Assembly (NCBI GenBank): GCA_036278875.1
Contig: DASUKF010000034.1
Span: forward strand, 1 to 37,347
Direction of reading: 5' to 3'
DNA length: 37,347 nucleotides
Source of the DNA: JANWLD01 sp036278875
GTDB taxonomy: Bacteria > Patescibacteriota > Saccharimonadia > Saccharimonadales > 2-12-FULL-41-12
Position numbers and translations under genes: made by a program. Shown here in pieces: positions 24,856-32,472 of this stretch. The first letter of the stretch is position 1. Every line of letters begins with the position of its first letter. The notes beneath the pieces are model-generated. The model saw only the letters and a list, made by a program, of their open reading frames with translations. It was not told the DNA's origin and ran no database searches.

Positions 24856-26730
24856 TTATAAAGAAGTTTTAGTAACGCGGCTTCTTACTTCGTTTCTTAC
24901 GGTTCCTAGAAAATCTTCAATCTTATGAGAAACATGTTCTCTCTGCACTTCCATGTCGGACCTTACTCGAGGTATAACTTCTCCCGATTCAATTTCCTTT
25001 TCGCCTATGACTATGGTGTAGGGAACTTTCATCGTTTCGGCCTGCCTTATCTTCTTGCCAACCGACTCATTATCGTTATCCAGGAATGCTCTTATGCTCA
25101 ACTCTTTTGCCTTCTCAAGTATAGATTCGGCAAACTTAGTAGTCTTATCTTCTTGGTTGACCGTTATAATCCTTATTTGTTCAGGGGCCAGCCAGACCGG
25201 AAACCGGCCGGCAGTATGCTCAATATACACGCTTAAGAAGCGTTCTATGGAACCGAGCAGGGCGAAATGGACCATCACAGGAGTCTTTTCCGAGCCGTCC
25301 TTATCCGCATACTTCAATCCGAAACGCTCCGGCTGTATGAAATCAAGCTGGGGTGTAGCTACCTGCAGCTCCCTTCCCAGGGCATCCTGTGCCATAAAGT
25401 CAATCTTCGGCCCGTAAAATGCCGCTTCGCCGATGCCTTCATAGTATTCAAGCTCGCTGTCCTCTACTACTTTTTGGATAATACCCTGTGCTTTATCCCA
25501 GAGTTTTTTATCGCCAAGGTAAGAGTCCGATTCATCTCTGAACGACAAGCGAACCTTAAGAGGCAAACCCAGGACTTTATAAAAATCCTTTACTACTATT
25601 ACCAATGCTTTAAGCACTTCCTCAATCTGTTCAGGTGTGCAAAACGTATGACTATCGTCCTGGGTAATGGCTCTCACCCTAGACAGTCCAAGCAGTTCCC
25701 CTGCCTTTTCATCCCTGTAATCAGTGGTAGTTTCCATGTATTTAAGCGGCAAATCTCTGTAGCTCCGCGGCCTGGAAGCATAGATTTGCTGGTGATGCGG
25801 GCAGTTCATAGGCTTCATGACCAGATTGTCATGAGATTCCTGGCTTTGCACCTTCAGCCATTCGTCTCCGAATTTATCCCAGTGTCCCGATACTTCGTAT
25901 AGTTCCTGCTTCGCTATATGGGGCGTCCAGATTTTCTGATAACCGATCTGCTCACGCAATTCCTGGGAATATTTATTAAGTTCGTCGCGCAGAACCGTAC
26001 CTCTTGGCGTAAACAAAGGCAGGCCGGCGCCGACCAGAGGCGAAGTAACGAATAAATCAAGCTCCCGGCCAAGTTTTCTGTGGTCGCGTTTCTTTGCCTC
26101 CTCTAACTGTTCTAAGTATTTATCCAGCTCTTTTTGGCTTGGAAAAGCTACCCCGTAAACTCTTTGCATCTGGCGATTCTTCTCGTTGCCGCGCCAATAA
26201 GCGCCAGCGACCTTGGTAAGCTTGAAAGCGCCCGCCTTTCCGGTCGATGCGACATGCGGGCCACGGCATAAGTCGATAAAATCCCCGTTCTTATAAAAAG
26301 ATACTTCTCCTACCTCTGCTTTGGCTGGTGTCACTCCTGAGATACCTGCCGGCAAACCCATCATGGAAGAGTTCAGTTCGCTAGCCAAGGTAGTACCTTC
26401 TCTCTTAAGATCGTTAAGCAATTCTTCCTTATAAGGCTGTTTTGAACTCTTAGCCCAGGCTATAGCAGCGTCTATAGGCTGGTTTGAATGCTCAAACTTC
26501 TGGTCTTCCTTGATGATTCTTATCATTTCGGCCTCAATCTTCGCAAAATCATCTTCTGATATGGTCTTGTCCGCTAGGTCGATATCATAATAAAAGCCGT
26601 CTTCTATAGCCGGGCCTACGCCGAACTTGGCCTCCGGCCATAATTTTTGCACTGCGGAAGCCATTATATGTGCCAGGCTGTGGCGCATAGCCTCCAAGTC
26701 ATCTGTCTGTTTTGGTGCTGCTTTTCCCAT
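24856..26730 (-). CDS. thrS: Threonyl-tRNA synthetase lacking the TGS domain
   Basis: The 624-residue enzyme attaches Thr to tRNA-Thr. It starts directly with the editing domain: HSLAH at residues 17-21 and DLCRGPH with Cys155/His159. The class II catalytic core follows with FTPRGT, VMKPMNCPHH (zinc ligand Cys310), TTDYRDE and RVRAITQDDSHTF. The anticodon-binding domain (VWLAPEQIRIITV, KKIRQAE) is last. The usual N-terminal TGS domain of about 60 residues is absent. An extended -10 box TGATATGAT ends seven bases before the ATG and there is no Shine-Dalgarno sequence, suggesting leaderless start. It heads a cluster of six genes. Confidence 0.95.
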   Translation of the reverse strand: MGKAAPKQTDDLEAMRHSLAHIMASAVQKLWPEAKFGVGPAIEDGFYYDIDLADKTISEDDFAKIEAEMIRIIKEDQKFEHSNQPIDAAIAWAKSSKQPYKEELLNDLKREGTTLASELNSSMMGLPAGISGVTPAKAEVGEVSFYKNGDFIDLCRGPHVASTGKAGAFKLTKVAGAYWRGNEKNRQMQRVYGVAFPSQKELDKYLEQLEEAKKRDHRKLGRELDLFVTSPLVGAGLPLFTPRGTVLRDELNKYSQELREQIGYQKIWTPHIAKQELYEVSGHWDKFGDEWLKVQSQESHDNLVMKPMNCPHHQQIYASRPRSYRDLPLKYMETTTDYRDEKAGELLGLSRVRAITQDDSHTFCTPEQIEEVLKALVIVVKDFYKVLGLPLKVRLSFRDESDSYLGDKKLWDKAQGIIQKVVEDSELEYYEGIGEAAFYGPKIDFMAQDALGRELQVATPQLDFIQPERFGLKYADKDGSEKTPVMVHFALLGSIERFLSVYIEHTAGRFPVWLAPEQIRIITVNQEDKTTKFAESILEKAKELSIRAFLDNDNESVGKKIRQAETMKVPYTIVIGEKEIESGEVIPRVRSDMEVQREHVSHKIEDFLGTVRNEVRSRVTKTSL

Positions 26731-26737
26731 TTAATAC

Positions 26738-26743
26738 ATCATA
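26738..26743 (-). promoter_or_regulatory. -10 box of thrS at leaderless spacing
   Basis: On the minus strand TATGAT, preceded by TGA (extended -10), ends seven bases before the thrS ATG. Transcription would then begin at or next to the start codon. Confidence 0.5.
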
Positions 26744-26803
26744 TCACTATCTGTTTTTGAACTAAATTTTGATGATGTATCCTGTAGTTCAAAAACAAAG
26801 CCG

Positions 26804-26846
26804 GAAAATAAAAACGGTCAAGTACTCTCGCAAATGTACTTGACCG
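26804..26846 (-). terminator. Intrinsic terminator upstream of thrS
   Basis: The minus strand reads CGGTCAAGTAC, a ten-base loop, GTACTTGACCG, then TTTTTATTTT. The 11-pair stem and T tract make a strong terminator. A TATAAT lies at 26912-26917 on the same strand, so the pair could bound a short RNA of about 100 nt, or act as an attenuator for thrS. GCGAGAGT occurs twice (loop and 35 bases upstream), allowing an alternative pairing. Confidence 0.7.
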
Positions 26847-27008
26847 ATAATCTTTACGAGAAACACTCTCGCAAAATCCCACCCACGTCCGCATATCATA
26901 GCAAGGTTAGTATTATATGGCTAGTACTAATGTATTGTTTTATTTACACTAGCAACTGTGGATTTACTTTTATATTGCTACTCTGTTATTCTTTAACCTG
27001 TTATTGAA

Positions 27009-27085
27009 GGGCGATTAGCTCATTTGGCTAGAGCGCATCCTTGACGTGGATGAGGTGAGAGGTTCGAATCCTCTATCGCCCACCA
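27009..27085 (+). tRNA. tRNA-Val (GAC)
   Basis: Cloverleaf with acceptor GGGCGAT/ATCGCCC, anticodon stem CATCC/GGATG around TTGACGT (anticodon GAC), T-loop TTCGAAT and encoded ACCA. Confidence 0.96.
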
Positions 27086-27103
27086 GTAAAGCTTGAATCT
27101 TCA

Positions 27104-27132
27104 TTGACATGATTCCTCTGGTGTGGTAGCAT
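27104..27132 (+). promoter_or_regulatory. Promoter in the tRNA-Val/nrdR gap
   Basis: TTGACA (27104-27109), a 17-base spacer and TAGCAT (27127-27132) form a strong promoter 19 bases after tRNA-Val. Transcription would start near 27139 and run towards nrdR. Confidence 0.6.
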
Positions 27133-27157
27133 TTTCCGGTTAATAAGAGGAGCTTTT

Positions 27158-27308
27158 TTGAGCACCAGAACACGTATAGTTTTGGGAGGATTTAAGCTTT
27201 TTTACGAAGAGCTGGATTCCTCAAAACAAGTGCATCGAGTACGACGAGCACGCTAAGACAAGCAGGCAATCTAGGGTGGAAAAATTGGTGGAAATTGAGG
27301 CCGGATAG
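27158..27308 (+). pseudogene. Possible short frameshifted ORF, unknown
   Basis: Downstream of the promoter, AGAGGAG precedes a TTG (27158) that opens a 32-codon frame (LSTRTRIVLGGFKLFYEEL...). At TCCTCAAAACAAG a +1 shift would join it to a second frame that stays open to a TAG at 27306-27308 and ends ...SRVEKLVEIEAG. Together they would encode about 49 residues. A hairpin AGGCCGGA/TCCGGACCT and a T-rich run follow at 27298-27336. It may be a broken small gene or a non-coding transcript; the family is not recognised. Tandem GGTGGAAA repeats lie at 27275-27295. Confidence 0.25.
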
Positions 27309-27398
27309 CAGTTCCGGACCTTGCTGTTTTTGTTTTAAACACAGTTTAGCTACAGTTTTCCACTAGCTTTTGTAACAGCCGCATGTCAATATATAGTC

Positions 27399-27803
27399 AT
27401 GGTTTGCATATATTGCGGCTCAAAAACAAAGACGGTGAACTCACGGAAGCGGACTAAAGGCCTGCAGACATGGCGACGGCGAGAGTGCGGTACCTGCGGC
27501 GCGGTGTTTACCTCTATAGAACAGGTTGATACCGAGCAATCATTAAGGGTGCAGAAAGAATCAGGCATAATAGAGCCTTTCTTATATGAAAAATTGTTTC
27601 TGGATGTCCATGACTCCCTTTCGCATAGAAAAACCGCTCAAACGGACGCTAAAAGCCTTTCAGCTACTGTCATGATGAAGCTTTTTCCCTGCAAAAGCGG
27701 AGTATTGAAGACTTCCGAGATAAAATACGCCGCTATTGAAGTATTAAAACGGTTCGATAAGTCGGCTGCCACCTATTACCGCGCCCATTATATTAACGCT
27801 TGA
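27399..27803 (+). CDS. nrdR: Transcriptional repressor NrdR
   Basis: The 134-residue protein has the NrdR zinc ribbon with CIYC (Cys3, Cys6) and CGTC (Cys30, Cys33) around the basic SRKRTKGLQTWRRREC segment. An ATP-cone domain follows (VQKESGIIEPFLYEKL, ATVMMKLF, IKYAAIEVLKRFD). NrdR represses ribonucleotide reductase genes when dATP is bound. It is slightly shorter than the usual 150 residues. No ribonucleotide reductase gene is in the window. No Shine-Dalgarno sequence precedes the ATG. The 3' end overlaps the glycosyltransferase gene by 11 bases. Confidence 0.93.
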   Translation: MVCIYCGSKTKTVNSRKRTKGLQTWRRRECGTCGAVFTSIEQVDTEQSLRVQKESGIIEPFLYEKLFLDVHDSLSHRKTAQTDAKSLSATVMMKLFPCKSGVLKTSEIKYAAIEVLKRFDKSAATYYRAHYINA

Positions 27804-29379
27804 CGGCTTTTTCAGTCACGTCAAATTTGTCCAGGTACCAGCCAAAGAAAAGCCGGGTCTGGGAATTTAGCGCGGCCGTAGCGCTGTAGATTATCGTCGT
27901 CAGAGGCAAAAGAACCCACTGAAGAACCATCAATACAGTACGGCGGTGCTTATATCGGGCAGGTTTGGGCGGCAGCGCCTTGAAGCTTAGGAACATGGTC
28001 ACCGCCAGGCCGGCCATGGCAAGGGTCTGTATACGGCTGGCTATGTTAGGCAGCTGGTTGGCCGCTATATCCTGCGGGTTGAACAGTATAGGGATGAAAG
28101 CGGAGAATGTCAGAATTATCGGTGCGGTAGCCCAGCTAAGATGGCCCTCCATGAGCCTGAACAGCTTGGTAATCAGATCATATTTAGGTAATTCGTTCCT
28201 GGTCAGAAAACCTTTTTTAACGACGTAAGCTATGTCGGAAACACCCCAGGCCCAACGGCGGACCTGGATGAACTGGGCCCGCAGGGTACGCCTGTAGCCC
28301 TGTGCCAGGACCGCATCCTGGTATATCGGCAGGTATATGGGATAGACCTCGTGCTTGCCGTCATAACGGAAATAAGTCCGCCAGAACTGATGGCCGTCCT
28401 CGACTATGGTTCTGACGCTCCAGAAATCGGTATCTATAAGCGCCTCCATGCTCTGAGCGTGGGATGAGAAATTGCGTATCAGGTGCGGACGCATGGTCAG
28501 AATAATGTTCCAGAATGAGTTGCCGGTAGCGATAACGCGCATCAGCGCGGGCGCGTCCCAGATGTTGTTGGTATACATCGCTATGGGCTGGAATGATATA
28601 AGCTTGGGCTCCGGACACAGACAGTATGTATAAGCAAGTGCCGCCAAATAGTTTGGGTGCGGACGGTTGTCCGAATCAAGCGTGGTTACTATGACCCTTT
28701 GGGGGTCTATACCCTGTTTTTTCAGCCATTTCTGATGCCTGCGGCCTGCGTAAGTTATATTGCCGCCTTTGCCTACGACCTCGTTCTCTATGTCTTTAGG
28801 GTGCATCATGGCTTCGGCATACATGAAATGTTTGCCGTACTCCGATACGAGATAATCAGCCAATTCCCGGGTGGTTTCCCCGCCCCTTTCTTCGTAGGCT
28901 ATTAATAAAACGACCTTTTTCATATTGAAATCAGAATCCAGGACGGCTTTTACCGTCGGCTCCACTATCTCCTTGGATTCGTTATATATGGCTATCATTA
29001 TGGTGTGTATCACCTCTGACGGCTTTATAGGAGCGGGATATTGTTCGAGCCGGGCTATATTCTGGGCGTGCCAAGACGGATTCTTGACGCTTGCGCTGCG
29101 TTTTTCCAGATCGTCAAGCATCTTCGTCCAGTTGTATTTCTGATGTCGCTGGGTATTCCTCCAGCCCTGCAGAACCCTGACGTTCAAAGCTACCGCCCGG
29201 ATAAACCACATAAGCAGGTACGCCAGTATGAAAAAGACCGTAGCCCGTGGGCTTATCTGGCTCAGCACCACGGGTGTAGCAAGCAGCAGCCAGCTAAGAA
29301 TTGCCGGCAATTTTTCGAAGAATCTGTAAATATGCCCTTTTTCCGGCTGAAGAGGTATTTCAAGCAGGCTTTTTTTCAT
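27793..29379 (-). CDS. Membrane glycosyltransferase family 2, processive polysaccharide synthase type
   Basis: The 528-residue protein has two N-terminal membrane helices (about 25-65), a cytoplasmic GT-A domain, and four C-terminal helices. Motifs are MIAIYNESKEIVEPT, TTLDSDNRPHPNYL (DSD metal motif), and the processive-synthase motif FIQVRRWAWG, related to QxxRW of cellulose and hyaluronan synthases. It probably extrudes or builds a surface polysaccharide; the sugar cannot be told. It begins one base after the stop of a small membrane protein, which is likely its partner. Confidence 0.85.
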   Translation of the reverse strand: MKKSLLEIPLQPEKGHIYRFFEKLPAILSWLLLATPVVLSQISPRATVFFILAYLLMWFIRAVALNVRVLQGWRNTQRHQKYNWTKMLDDLEKRSASVKNPSWHAQNIARLEQYPAPIKPSEVIHTIMIAIYNESKEIVEPTVKAVLDSDFNMKKVVLLIAYEERGGETTRELADYLVSEYGKHFMYAEAMMHPKDIENEVVGKGGNITYAGRRHQKWLKKQGIDPQRVIVTTLDSDNRPHPNYLAALAYTYCLCPEPKLISFQPIAMYTNNIWDAPALMRVIATGNSFWNIILTMRPHLIRNFSSHAQSMEALIDTDFWSVRTIVEDGHQFWRTYFRYDGKHEVYPIYLPIYQDAVLAQGYRRTLRAQFIQVRRWAWGVSDIAYVVKKGFLTRNELPKYDLITKLFRLMEGHLSWATAPIILTFSAFIPILFNPQDIAANQLPNIASRIQTLAMAGLAVTMFLSFKALPPKPARYKHRRTVLMVLQWVLLPLTTIIYSATAALNSQTRLFFGWYLDKFDVTEKAVKR

Positions 29380-29380
29380 C

Positions 29381-29740
29381 TTATCTGAGGCTTAAAAGCG
29401 CATTTATTACCAGAAGCGCGAAAATGTAAATAACCATGGTAATAAGCAGTATCATCAGCGATATGTGTTTCCTGATGTGGTATATCCTGGTGCTTGCATA
29501 AATCTGAAAGACATACACGATGACTGAGAAGAAAGCAAAGGCCAGTATGTCCTTGATGCCCCCGGCTTCGTAGCCGTCGAGTCCCAGGTTGGAACGGTAT
29601 TCGCGGATGAACACTGCGCTGTTGTCGCTACTGAGGGCAAACAGGGCTGACAATATCAATGCGATAGCCAAAAAAGTATTGATTGATAGAACCAATAAAA
29701 TAAGCCGGTCGTGGAAATAAGTTTTAGGTTTGGGGGCCAT
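29381..29740 (-). CDS. Small three-TM membrane protein, likely glycosyltransferase partner
   Basis: The 119-residue protein has three hydrophobic helices (about 12-36, 63-82 and 93-116) with a short extracytoplasmic loop. I do not recognise its family. It sits directly before the family 2 glycosyltransferase, one base apart, so the two are cotranscribed and probably act together. A perfect TATAAT (29752-29757) ends 11 bases before the ATG, giving a leader of only a few bases; no Shine-Dalgarno sequence is present. Confidence 0.65.
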   Translation of the reverse strand: MAPKPKTYFHDRLILLVLSINTFLAIALILSALFALSSDNSAVFIREYRSNLGLDGYEAGGIKDILAFAFFSVIVYVFQIYASTRIYHIRKHISLMILLITMVIYIFALLVINALLSLR

Positions 29741-29801
29741 TTATTGAATCAATTATAGATTATCTTTGAATTTGGCGCGAGATGTTTGAAGTTTATAAGT
29801 T

Positions 29802-29855
29802 TGGCGGGCCCGGCACGGATAGCGCTCCGGTTGTTCTCGCGGAGCTAACCGGCCC
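29802..29855 (-). other. tRNA-Asp-derived truncated tRNA-like element ending in GCCA
   Basis: The end CGGGCCC-G-CCA repeats the last 11 bases of tRNA-Asp (29942-29952). In the copy GGGCC (29851-29855) can pair with GGCCC (29806-29810), and GCTC/GAGC (29842-29845 with 29824-29827) forms a D-arm-like hairpin. No anticodon or T arm is visible. It lies 87 bases past the tRNA-Asp 3' end, beyond a terminator. The remaining part of 29741-29941 shows no gene. Confidence 0.35.
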
Positions 29856-29908
29856 GTTCGCTTCGCTCGCTCACTCACTCGCCGCTTAAAATCACTGGGG
29901 CACAATAG

Positions 29909-29938
29909 AAAAAGCCCTGACAGAAGCCAGGGCTTTTT
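29909..29938. terminator. Terminator downstream of tRNA-Asp
   Basis: AAAAAGCCCTG and CAGGGCTTTTT form a perfect 11-pair stem with an eight-base loop, three bases beyond the tRNA-Asp CCA. T tracts exist on both strands. Confidence 0.85.
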
Positions 29939-29941
29939 CTA

Positions 29942-30020
29942 TGGCGGGCCCGACCGGATTTGAACCGGCGATCTCCTCCGTGACAGGGAGGCGTGTTAGG
30001 CCAAACTACACCACGAGCCC
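29942..30020 (-). tRNA. tRNA-Asp (GTC)
   Basis: Cloverleaf with acceptor GGGCTCG/CGGGCCC, anticodon stem CCTCC/GGAGG around CTGTCAC (anticodon GTC), T-loop TTCAAAT, discriminator G (an Asp identity base) and encoded CCA. Upstream, 30021-30185 is gene-free and includes a structured stretch at 30027-30069 (CCAATG/CATTGG enclosing TGGCT/AGCCA). Confidence 0.96.
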
Positions 30021-30185
30021 ATAAAACCAATGTCTTGGCTTTATGCAGCCATGAGCGAAGCGTCATTGGAATAAGCAGTACTGATCCCGTGCGCCAGCCA
30101 CCACATTGGACAGATGAAAGATTAGCAGTTTCAGGGGTAAAAAGCAACAAAAACCCGAGAATTTTGATAGAATGTAGTCTGATTT

Positions 30186-30261
30186 GCCACCTTAGCTCAG
30201 TTGGTAGAGCGACGCATTCGTAACGCGTAGGTCGGCGGTTCAATCCCGCCAGGTGGCTCCA
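30186..30261 (+). tRNA. tRNA-Thr (CGT)
   Basis: Cloverleaf with acceptor GCCACCT/AGGTGGC, anticodon loop TTCGTAA (anticodon CGT), T-loop TTCAATC and encoded TCCA. The pair next to the anticodon loop is A31-C39, a mismatch. Confidence 0.95.
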
Positions 30262-30335
30262 GCGAGATTCGTATAATGATAGTACGCTTGCTTCCCAAGC
30301 AAGAAGCACGAGTTTGATTCTCGTATCTCGCACCA
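30262..30335 (+). tRNA. tRNA-Gly (CCC)
   Basis: Cloverleaf with acceptor GCGAGAT/ATCTCGC, anticodon stem CTTGC/GCAAG around TTCCCAA (anticodon CCC) and encoded ACCA. It begins at the base after the CCA of tRNA-Thr, with no spacer, so a single cut separates the two. A T5 run follows. Confidence 0.95.
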
Positions 30336-30360
30336 TTTTTAGCAAAATACTGGATAAAGC

Positions 30361-30591
30361 ATGAGTGAAAAATCTAAGAATAGCGAAGGAGTGGCCGAAC
30401 GCGGCAGCCGCTTCTTTCGGAATTTGAACGTAGTAGGCGCGGTAGCTCTTCTTGGAGTGGGCATAGCCGTTCCGGCCGGAGCCGCCGCGCTTAATACGCT
30501 GGCTGCTTTAAACGCGGCTCAGGCTGGCGGGTTCGAAGCGGCCAGGCGGCATTTTAAGAAAAAGCGACTAAAAAAACCAAAAAAGAGTTAA
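30361..30591 (+). CDS. Small membrane protein with basic tail, unknown
   Basis: The 76-residue protein has a charged N-terminus, one hydrophobic helix (about 23-50, VVGAVALLGVGIAVPAGAAA), then a strongly basic C-terminus (RRHFKKKRLKKPKK). A weak GGA precedes the ATG. It lies between the tRNA pair and pabA and is not recognised. Ala/Gly-rich composition and a basic tail suggest a membrane-anchored nucleic-acid- or lipid-binding peptide, which is only a guess. Confidence 0.5.
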   Translation: MSEKSKNSEGVAERGSRFFRNLNVVGAVALLGVGIAVPAGAAALNTLAALNAAQAGGFEAARRHFKKKRLKKPKKS

Positions 30592-30658
30592 AATATGCTC
30601 ATGCTTAATATGACGTATCGTTATGTACTCAATAATAAACCATAAAAGATATATGAAG

Positions 30659-30664
30659 TATAAT
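30659..30664 (+). promoter_or_regulatory. -10 box of pabA at leaderless spacing
   Basis: A perfect TATAAT ends exactly six bases before the GTG start of pabA, so the predicted first transcribed base is the first base of the start codon. There is no clear -35 box and no Shine-Dalgarno sequence. Confidence 0.55.
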
Positions 30665-30670
30665 TAGCTG

Positions 30671-31225
30671 GTGATTCTGATAATCGATAACTATGATTCT
30701 TTTACTTATAACCTGGTCCAGCAAGTAGAATCCCTGGGGCAAACCTGCGAGGTCTTCTACAGCGACCGTATAAGCTTGGATGAAATAGCTGAAAAAGAAC
30801 CGGAGAAGATAATAATTTCTCCCGGCCCGGGTACGCCTGAGGACGCCGGTATATCAAACGATGTAATCAAAAAATTCTATAAAACTACTCCCATACTGGG
30901 GGTCTGTCTGGGACATCAGTGCATCGGCGTATCCTTCGGCGCCAAACTGGACCATGCCGGCAGGATTATGCACGGCAAGACCTCGCGGGTAAGCCATGCG
31001 GGTGAAGGACTTTTTGCCGGCATTCCTGCTGATATTGAAGTTGCCAGATACCATTCGTGGGCGATCCGGGATATAAAATCGCCGCTCAAGATAGTTGCTT
31101 TGGATCAGGACGGCACCGTAATGGCTATCGAACACGAACATTACCCGCTTTACGGCGTACAGTTCCATCCTGAATCATTCATGACCGAAAGCGGCGGCAT
31201 AATCATGGAAAATTTCTTGAAATGA
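30671..31225 (+). CDS. pabA: Aminodeoxychorismate/anthranilate synthase glutaminase subunit
   Basis: The 184-residue class I glutamine amidotransferase starts MILIIDNYDSFTYNLVQ and carries ISPGPGTP, the nucleophile Cys79 in GVCLGHQ, and the His166/Glu168 pair in QFHPESF. It releases ammonia from glutamine for the partner synthase. The start is GTG 30671, fixed by conserved N-terminal residues. It overlaps pabB by four bases (ATGA), so the two are translated together. Because the partner is of PabB type, this is PabA rather than TrpG. Confidence 0.92.
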   Translation: MILIIDNYDSFTYNLVQQVESLGQTCEVFYSDRISLDEIAEKEPEKIIISPGPGTPEDAGISNDVIKKFYKTTPILGVCLGHQCIGVSFGAKLDHAGRIMHGKTSRVSHAGEGLFAGIPADIEVARYHSWAIRDIKSPLKIVALDQDGTVMAIEHEHYPLYGVQFHPESFMTESGGIIMENFLK

Positions 31226-32472
31226 AAAAAAGAAAAGTCAGTCTTAGGACAGGTTTTGTAGAATTCTTATCCAGACTTGGTCCGGATGCGAAAAATATCA
31301 GTCTGCTGGCAGGCTCTGAAGACGGGTGGCGCCAGCGTATAGCCTGGAACCCTTGTGACAGCTATGTATTAGAGCCTTTGGAGACGCCGGAAGACAATTT
31401 TTTTGATTTCATATCGTATCACAGTTCAAAACGGCATCTTATCGTAGGCTTTATAAATTACAATCTGGGGCATCTTTTGCACGGTATAAAAACGAAAGCT
31501 AAAGATTCGCTTGAGCTTCCTAATATGACTGTATGCGCATACGATAATTATCTGGAGAAAAACGGAAACGAAGTCTTTGCGTTTTATCAGGATGCCCGGT
31601 TCATCGACCACGTAAAAGACCTGGATAAGACGGAAATGCGGGTGAACACTTCCCTGCATATGCCTAAATTCAAAGTCAAGTGGGACAGACACGAGTATCA
31701 TAAGGCTTTTGAAAAGGTTAGAAGCTACATCTATAACGGCGTCGTATATCAGCTAAATCTTACGCATAGGCTGGATGCAGAGTTTGAAGGAAACTCCAGA
31801 GATCTTTTCCGCGCGCTCAGCGAAAGAGATGCCGGCAAAATGTCCGCTTATGTCGAAGCCCCCGGATTCGAGCTTATAAGCATGTCCCCTGAGAGATTTA
31901 TCAGGACCGATAAAAGCTTGCTGGAGACAGCGCCTATAAAAGGTACCCGTCGGCGCGGCAAAAATGCGGCAGAGGATGCCGATAACTATCGTAAACTTCT
32001 GAGCGATGAAAAAGAAAAAGCGGAACTGAATATGATAACCGACCTCTTAAGAAATGACCTCGGTAAAGTATGCACGCCGGGCAGCGTTACAGTAAAAAAA
32101 CAGCGCGAAGTGGAAAAAATGAAAGGCGTGATGCATACGTTTTCTCTGGTGCAGGGCTCATTAAAAAAAGGTGTTTCACCCATAGAGGCTCTGCTTTCCA
32201 TGTTCCCTGGGGGCTCCATAACGGGATGTCCCAAGAAAAAAGCTATCGAAATAATAGATGAACTGGAATATACGGCGCGTGATGCCTACTGCGGAAATAT
32301 ATTCGTGGTCGATGAAAGAGGCGATGTGGATTCAAGCATACTGATAAGGACGGTCACACGGAAAGGAAACCGGCTTACTCTGCCGGTGGGCGGGGGCATC
32401 GTATATGATTCCGACGAACAAAAAGAATATCAGGAAAGCCTGGACAAGGCGGACGCACTAATCAGAAATTGA
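31222..32472 (+). CDS. pabB: Aminodeoxychorismate synthase, chorismate-binding subunit
   Basis: The 416-residue chorismate-using enzyme has VRSYIYNGVVYQLNLTHR, SMSPERFI, PIKGTRRRG with Lys240, NMITDLLRNDLG and FPGGSITGCPKKKAIEIIDELE. The PIKGT motif, rather than PIAGT, marks aminodeoxychorismate synthase (p-aminobenzoate branch of folate synthesis) as opposed to anthranilate synthase. It works with PabA from the overlapping gene. No pabC or other folate gene is in the window. The stop overlaps the convergent PPIase gene by 11 bases. Confidence 0.92.
   Translation: MKKRKVSLRTGFVEFLSRLGPDAKNISLLAGSEDGWRQRIAWNPCDSYVLEPLETPEDNFFDFISYHSSKRHLIVGFINYNLGHLLHGIKTKAKDSLELPNMTVCAYDNYLEKNGNEVFAFYQDARFIDHVKDLDKTEMRVNTSLHMPKFKVKWDRHEYHKAFEKVRSYIYNGVVYQLNLTHRLDAEFEGNSRDLFRALSERDAGKMSAYVEAPGFELISMSPERFIRTDKSLLETAPIKGTRRRGKNAAEDADNYRKLLSDEKEKAELNMITDLLRNDLGKVCTPGSVTVKKQREVEKMKGVMHTFSLVQGSLKKGVSPIEALLSMFPGGSITGCPKKKAIEIIDELEYTARDAYCGNIFVVDERGDVDSSILIRTVTRKGNRLTLPVGGGIVYDSDEQKEYQESLDKADALIRN

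Noticed and set aside
26866..26890. T-box riboswitch in front of thrS (GGGTGGGATTTTGCG resembles the T-box)
   Set aside because: The conserved T-box sequence is only partly matched and no stem I or specifier loop could be recognised.
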